Source: Microbacterium sp. Root553 (GTDB taxonomy: Bacteria; Actinomycetota; Actinomycetes; Actinomycetales; Microbacteriaceae). Taken from it: a stretch of DNA of 64,000 nucleotides. The notes beneath the pieces were generated by a model. It did not search any database and was not told the DNA's origin. It was given only the letters and a program-made list of their open reading frames with translations. Shown here one piece after another: positions 62,007 to 64,000 of the stretch. A program made the position numbers and the translations under genes. The stretch covers positions 1,860,496 through 1,924,495 of the forward strand of contig NZ_LMFY01000001.1 in assembly GCF_001426995.1 (NCBI RefSeq), written 5' to 3'. The number at the start of each line of letters is the position of its first letter. Position 1 is the first letter of the stretch.

Positions 62007-64000
62007 GCCTCGACGCGGTGCCGGTGGCCGCCGCCGCGGAGATCGGACACTGGCCAGGCACACGAGGGATCTCCGCGACGGACGTCGCGGCCGCGCTCGG
62101 GCAGCCGCCCCCCACTCCCGCGCAGCAGCGTGTGATCGAAGCGCCGCCGACGCCCGCGCTCGTCGTCGCGGGCGCGGGCAGCGGGAAGACCGAGACGATG
62201 TCGGGTCGTGTCGTGTGGCTCGTCGCGAACGGTCACGTGCGTCGAGACGAGGTCCTCGGACTCACCTTCACACGCAAGGCCGCCGGCGAGCTGGGCGAGC
62301 GCATCGGCGCACGGCTGGCCGTCATCGATGAGTACGGACGGCGCGGACTGCTGCCGTTCCTGCCCGAGATCGTGTCGTCCGGCGCACTCCGACGCGTCGA
62401 CGACGCGGCACCGGGACGGCAGCGTGAGCTGGTGCGTCTGCACGTGCTCGACGAGCTCGCGGCGCAGCACGGCACGGGCTGGGATCCGGCCACGCCGCGC
62501 GCCGCCGAGGAGCTGATGATCCGGCCCACGGTGTCGACCTACAACGCCTTCGCCGACGGCATCGTGCGGGAGCATGCCGCCCGCATCGGTCGTGACACGG
62601 ACGTCGCGATGCTCAGCCAGGCGGCGTCCTGGATGCTCGCGCGCGAGGTCGTGCTCCGCTCCGACCTGCCCGAGCTGGAGGACATCGACTTCGCGCTCGG
62701 CACGGTGATCGACGCCGTGCAGCGCCTGGCCGGCGACGTGCTCGACCACAGGGTCGACCTCGATCGCGCCGTCGCCCTCGCCCGAGAGCAGGCCGGGCAG
62801 TTCGAGCCCTACCGCGGCAATGCCGACGTCGAGAAGGCGGCGAGCAACCTCCGGAGCCTGGAAGCCCTCGCCGAACTCGTGCGGGAGTACATCGCCGAGA
62901 AGGAGCGCCGGGGGGTGCTGGACTTCGCCGACCAGGTCGGCGGCGCCTACGACATCGTCGAGTCGGCACCGGATGTGCGTGCCGCCCTGCGCGAGCAGCA
63001 TCGCGTGGTGCTGCTCGACGAATACCAGGACACCTCCGTCATCCAGACGCGGTTCCTCGCCGAGCTGTTCCGCGACTCCGCGGTCATGGCTGTGGGCGAC
63101 CCGCACCAGTCGATCTACGGCTGGCGAGGTGCGAGCGCCGACAACCTCTACGCGTTCTCCCGCACCTTCTCGAGTGCCTCGCAGGACGCGCAGACCTACA
63201 GTCTGATGACGAGCTGGCGCAACGACACCCGCATCCTCGACGTCGCGAACCGCGTTCTCGAGCCGCTGCGGCGTCCCGCGCTCGACGTGCCACCGCTCGA
63301 GCCTCGCCCCGGCGCGGGAGCGGGGGCGGTGGACGTGCGGTTCCCCTTCACCGTCGATGACGAGGCGGAGCAGGTCGCGGACTGGTTCGCCGATCGCCGT
63401 GTCGCGCACGCCGCGGTATCGGGCTCACCGCACACCGGTGCCATCCTGTTCCGGTCGAAGCGCCACATGCAGACGTTCGCGGCCGCCCTCGCGGCGCGGG
63501 GGATACCGCACCGCATCCTCGGCCTCGGCGGGCTGCTGACAACGCCCGAGGTGGTCGACGTGGTCTCGACGTTGCGGGTCGTGCACGACCCGACCGCGGG
63601 GTCGGCGCTGATACGGCTGCTCACCGGACCGCGCTTCGCGGTGGGGGTGGCCGACATGGCGGCGCTCTACGATCTCGGGCGCACGCTCGCCGAACGCGAC
63701 ACCGCGATGATGCCCCTGCCCGAAGAGGTGCGCGTGCGATTGCGCTCGTCCCGCGGGGCGGATGAAGCCGTGTCGATCATCGATGCGGTCGACATCGTCC
63801 GCGCCGTGCGCGACGACTACCGACTGCTCGAGGGCATCAGCGCGACGGGGCGCTCACGCATCCGCGCCGCCGGAGAGATGCTCGAGCGATTGCGTCGAGC
63901 CACCTCCCAGCCGATCCCCGAGCTGATCCGTCTGATCGAGCTCGAGCTGCGACTCGACATCGAACTCGCGGCGAACGAGACCCGCGGCCCCGCACGGGTC
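62003..64000 (+). CDS. adnB: AdnB: lead helicase-nuclease subunit, C-terminus cut by window edge
   Basis: The 666 visible codons run to the right edge; full-length proteins have about 1050-1100 residues, so the nuclease part is missing. The motor is intact: GAGSGKTETM at 57-66, LTFTRKAAGEL, LLDEYQDTS near 337-345 and VGDPHQSIYGWRGAS near 367. This fits the driving motor of AdnAB, which prepares broken DNA ends. The GTG at 62003 overlaps the adnA stop by four bases, giving equal supply of the two subunits. A plain UvrD helicase is excluded by the pairing. Confidence 0.92.
   Translation, partial: MSLDAVPVAAAAEIGHWPGTRGISATDVAAALGQPPPTPAQQRVIEAPPTPALVVAGAGSGKTETMSGRVVWLVANGHVRRDEVLGLTFTRKAAGELGERIGARLAVIDEYGRRGLLPFLPEIVSSGALRRVDDAAPGRQRELVRLHVLDELAAQHGTGWDPATPRAAEELMIRPTVSTYNAFADGIVREHAARIGRDTDVAMLSQAASWMLAREVVLRSDLPELEDIDFALGTVIDAVQRLAGDVLDHRVDLDRAVALAREQAGQFEPYRGNADVEKAASNLRSLEALAELVREYIAEKERRGVLDFADQVGGAYDIVESAPDVRAALREQHRVVLLDEYQDTSVIQTRFLAELFRDSAVMAVGDPHQSIYGWRGASADNLYAFSRTFSSASQDAQTYSLMTSWRNDTRILDVANRVLEPLRRPALDVPPLEPRPGAGAGAVDVRFPFTVDDEAEQVADWFADRRVAHAAVSGSPHTGAILFRSKRHMQTFAAALAARGIPHRILGLGGLLTTPEVVDVVSTLRVVHDPTAGSALIRLLTGPRFAVGVADMAALYDLGRTLAERDTAMMPLPEEVRVRLRSSRGADEAVSIIDAVDIVRAVRDDYRLLEGISATGRSRIRAAGEMLERLRRATSQPIPELIRLIELELRLDIELAANETRGPARV

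Overview
The window is a 64 kb stretch of a high-GC actinobacterial chromosome. It most resembles the family Microbacteriaceae (a Microbacterium-like genome), judged from protein style and gene content only. Supporting signs are strongly G/C-ending codons, many GTG starts, many starts placed 6-7 nt behind a TANNNT hexamer (leaderless mRNAs), and actinobacterial signature genes: DUF3117, DUF3107, AdnA/AdnB, an Apf-type cell-wall protein, FdxA next to DapC, and a solitary TatB. I see no tRNA, rRNA, insertion sequence, prophage or CRISPR array. It is ordinary core chromosome, densely packed, with intergenic regions mostly under 260 bp.

Layout. 1-5.1 kb: an MFS drug exporter cut by the left edge, a divergent ABC half-transporter, and a glycosyltransferase with an SDR oxidoreductase. 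5.1-10.6 kb: a tightly overlapping minus-strand NAD operon, nrtR-nadA-nadB-nadC-nifS, with a candidate NrtR operator over its own promoter. 10.9-16.3 kb: a first family-5 (oligopeptide or oligosaccharide) ABC importer of five genes. 16.3-21.1 kb: a tandem glycine riboswitch driving gcvT-gcvH-gcvP. 21.3-27.2 kb: a second family-5 importer with a fused double ATPase, ending in a PH-domain membrane protein. 27.2-32.3 kb: a CPBP-type membrane protease, an LRV-repeat membrane zincin, the GTPase TypA/BipA and an Apf-type cell-wall hydrolase. 32.3-34.4 kb: a divergent XRE-cupin regulator and AzlC/AzlD exporter, then a small membrane protein. 34.4-42.9 kb: 7Fe ferredoxin, DapC, citrate synthase, an SRPBCC protein, a DEAD-box helicase, divergent dapD and dapE, and a PIG-V-like mannosyltransferase. 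43-48 kb: DUF3117, an O-methyltransferase, TatB, a small membrane protein, and an operon MgtE-N/CBS - DUF1003 - Mrp. 48-55.6 kb: a stress protein, a Pro-rich DUF4870 protein, several hydrolases, a phosphotransferase, aminopeptidase P, an EEP-family phosphatase and a PHP phosphoesterase. 55.6-64 kb: a second DEAD-box helicase with a TTG start, a ferritin-like protein, DUF3107, and the AdnA-AdnB helicase-nuclease pair, the last cut by the right edge.

How the parts fit. The NAD operon carries its own cysteine desulfurase, presumably to supply the Fe-S cluster of quinolinate synthase. Imported peptides can yield glycine, which the riboswitch-controlled cleavage system between the two importers would burn. 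dapC, dapD and dapE are three enzymes of the succinylase branch to diaminopimelate and lysine. Gene order from fdxA to mrp recalls the mycobacterial fdxC-dapC...dapD-dapE...tatB...mrp region, but without sigE-rseA-htrA before tatB.

No clear new defence or mobile system is visible. The most interesting signals are regulatory (leaderless promoter grammar, two strong operator-like palindromes, a perfect 18-bp hairpin inside an importer operon, a uORF before a TTG-started helicase) and a few odd proteins (Mrp without its cysteine motif, the LRV-zincin, AdnA with a decayed motor).
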